Assembly (NCBI RefSeq): GCF_000143885.2
Contig: NC_018581.1
Coordinates: 3,162,001 to 3,226,000, forward strand
Length of the DNA: 64,000 nucleotides
DNA from: Gordonia sp. KTR9
Lineage (GTDB): Bacteria > Actinomycetota > Actinomycetes > Mycobacteriales > Mycobacteriaceae
Direction: 5' to 3'
In this document: piece after piece, positions 62,731 through 64,000 of the stretch
Layout of the letters: each line of letters opens with the position of its first letter
How positions within the stretch are numbered: the first letter of the stretch is position 1
The notes under the pieces: generated by a model
Seen by the model: the letters and a program-made list of their open reading frames with translations, nothing else
Databases searched by the model: none
What the model was told of the DNA's origin: nothing
Program-made: the position numbers and the translations under genes

Positions 62731-64000
62731 GGTCGAGCCGGTCCACGAGAAGCTGCGCAGCGCTGTCACGCAGCTGTTCGGGACGACCGACGAGCACCTG
62801 ATTCGAGACCGCACGACGCAGCAGCAGGTGAGCCGTATGCTCCCACGTAAATCCGATACCGCCATGGACCTGTATGCAATCCTCCGACACCGAGACGGCC
62901 GCATCGAGCGCTGCCGAGGTGGCGAGGTGGGCGGCCAGCGTAGCGTCGGGGTCGTCCGGTGGCATGTCCGCAGCCGCGAAGACCTGACTCCTGGCCCCTT
63001 CGGAAGCAACGAGCATGTCTGCACAGCGATGCGAGATCGCCTGGTACGAGCCGATCTTGCGACCGAACTGTTCGCGTTGCCCCGCCCAGTCCACGGCCAT
63101 CGCCAATGCTCGATTCGCCACGCCGACCGAGTCGGCGGCCATCACCAGCTCCGCGATTCGGCGGGCTTCGGCCAACGACCGTCGAGCGTCGTCGCCCCGC
63201 GCCAGCACCTCGACCTCGGTCGCTTCGAAGTCAACGGTCCCGATGGTGGCGGTCAGATCCAGAGCCTCCTGCACCGAGATCGACGCCGCCGCGGCATTGC
63301 AGGTCACAATGACCGGCCCGACGCCGTCGTGCGCGACGACTACCAGCTGATCGGCAACCGGAGCCCCGGGCACCTCGCCGACGCTGCCGGTCAACCGGTT
63401 CCCGTCGAGAATGGGCAACCGACCTGATTCCATGGACCAACCGCGGTCCGACAACGGGACGACCAGCGCCGCGGTCGCCCCGGCACAGATCGCGGAAACC
63501 ACCTCACGGCCCTGCGCGGCGACAGCCACCTCGAGGGCGATCACGGTCGGGACGAGCGGGACCGGCGCGAGATTGAATGCAGCCTCCTCGACGGCCGCGC
63601 ACAGCAGGCGCACACCCGCGCCTCCGCCGCCGAGGTCTTCGGCGGCAGCGAGCCCGGGCAGGCCGAACTTGACCAGTTCGTCCCAGAGCCCGATGTCGTA
63701 GTCGTCGTGAGTCTCCGCTCGGGACATCAGCGCCGCTGTGGTCACCGACGTAGAGACGGCCTTGCCGAGGACGGCGCGAAGGTCAGCCTCGTTCTCGTCG
63801 GACACGGTCAAGGGTCGGCCGGGAGTGATCGACGCGGAGCGGGTGCCCTCACCCCGATGCGACGGTAGCCCGAGTACCGATTCAGCGATCGTGTTGCGCT
63901 GGATCTCGGCTGTCCCGGCGCCGATCGTCGATGCGCGCGTCATGAGGTAGCCGTACGTCCATCGACCACCGTCAACCGCGCCCGGCGACCGGTTGCCGAG
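62705..64000 (-). CDS. Fused acyl-CoA dehydrogenase, C-terminal part (cut by window edge)
   Basis: An acyl-CoA dehydrogenase frame open from the window end. Upstream of the ATG at 63943, the codons to 64000 continue as RWTYGYLM, and the following TRASTIGAGTAEIQRNTIAE is the C-terminal end of one dehydrogenase unit. The chain then passes through a linker (about 40 residues) into a second unit ending with CIQVHGGIGFTWEHTAHLLL. This matches FadE34-like double-length acyl-CoA dehydrogenases. About 430 codons are visible. It supplies the alpha,beta-dehydrogenation step of the pathway. The N-terminal unit is outside the window. Confidence 0.88.
   Translation of the reverse strand, partial: LGNRSPGAVDGGRWTYGYLMTRASTIGAGTAEIQRNTIAESVLGLPSHRGEGTRSASITPGRPLTVSDENEADLRAVLGKAVSTSVTTAALMSRAETHDDYDIGLWDELVKFGLPGLAAAEDLGGGGAGVRLLCAAVEEAAFNLAPVPLVPTVIALEVAVAAQGREVVSAICAGATAALVVPLSDRGWSMESGRLPILDGNRLTGSVGEVPGAPVADQLVVVAHDGVGPVIVTCNAAAASISVQEALDLTATIGTVDFEATEVEVLARGDDARRSLAEARRIAELVMAADSVGVANRALAMAVDWAGQREQFGRKIGSYQAISHRCADMLVASEGARSQVFAAADMPPDDPDATLAAHLATSAALDAAVSVSEDCIQVHGGIGFTWEHTAHLLLRRAVSNQVLVGRPEQLRDSAAQLLVDRLDHGYSDERR

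Overview
The window looks like chromosomal DNA of a high-GC mycolic-acid actinobacterium, most likely Gordonia or a close relative. This rests on the GC-rich coding style, frequent GTG starts, many 4-base ATGA/GTGA gene overlaps, and a backbone order uvrB - DUF402 gene - coaE - rpsA - polA - pdtaR that matches the Mycobacterium tuberculosis order Rv1633 to Rv1626 as I remember it. The species call is inference. No phage, insertion sequence, CRISPR array or replication origin was seen.

Layout. (1) 1-15.1 kb: the backbone genes uvrB, coaE and rpsA with small accessory units between them: an SDR/hydrolase operon facing a TetR gene across two palindromic operators, a zinc-related lipoprotein under a Zur-like box, a second TetR gene with its own palindrome, and an SNF2 helicase plus SWIM zinc-finger pair. 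Between 8.4 and 9.0 kb lies a 586-base gene-free stretch with a gene-end duplication and two tandem repeats. (2) 15.3-27.5 kb: a 2H phosphoesterase, a small zinc-binding protein, then a 10.8-kb minus-strand operon of nine genes with overlapping ends. It encodes four glycosyltransferases, a flippase, a polytopic membrane protein, a condensation-type acyltransferase, a lipoprotein esterase and a secreted GH16 enzyme, and probably makes and exports an acylated envelope glycan. (3) 27.5-32.4 kb: two methyltransferases around a large BTAD/ATPase regulator. (4) 32.6-40.0 kb: a polar amino-acid ABC transporter, repeats, an isopropylmalate-dehydrogenase-like enzyme, polA and a GNAT protein. (5) 40.1-46.0 kb: a LivHMGF-type ABC transporter with its binding protein convergent to it. 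(6) 46.2-47.8 kb: pdtaR, a tRNA with anticodon CAA, and a stretch of degraded ORFs.

(7) 47.8-64 kb: a catabolic island that encodes CoA activation (CaiB-type transferase and two AMP ligases, one frameshifted twice), a fused acyl-CoA dehydrogenase running off the window edge, a DUF35-thiolase fusion, a metal-dependent hydrolase, a DUF7064/7065-type protein, a 71-residue acidic protein, a hydroxyisobutyrate-dehydrogenase-type enzyme and a second Liv-type transporter with its two permeases and one ATPase fused. Related operator-like sequences recur at its promoters, so it is probably one regulon for uptake and beta-oxidation-like breakdown of an unidentified carboxylic acid. No regulator for it lies in the window.

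The most interesting candidates are the overlapping glycan operon, the catabolic island with its shared operator motif, the atypical CAA tRNA, and the cluster of single-G frameshifts between 47 and 63 kb.
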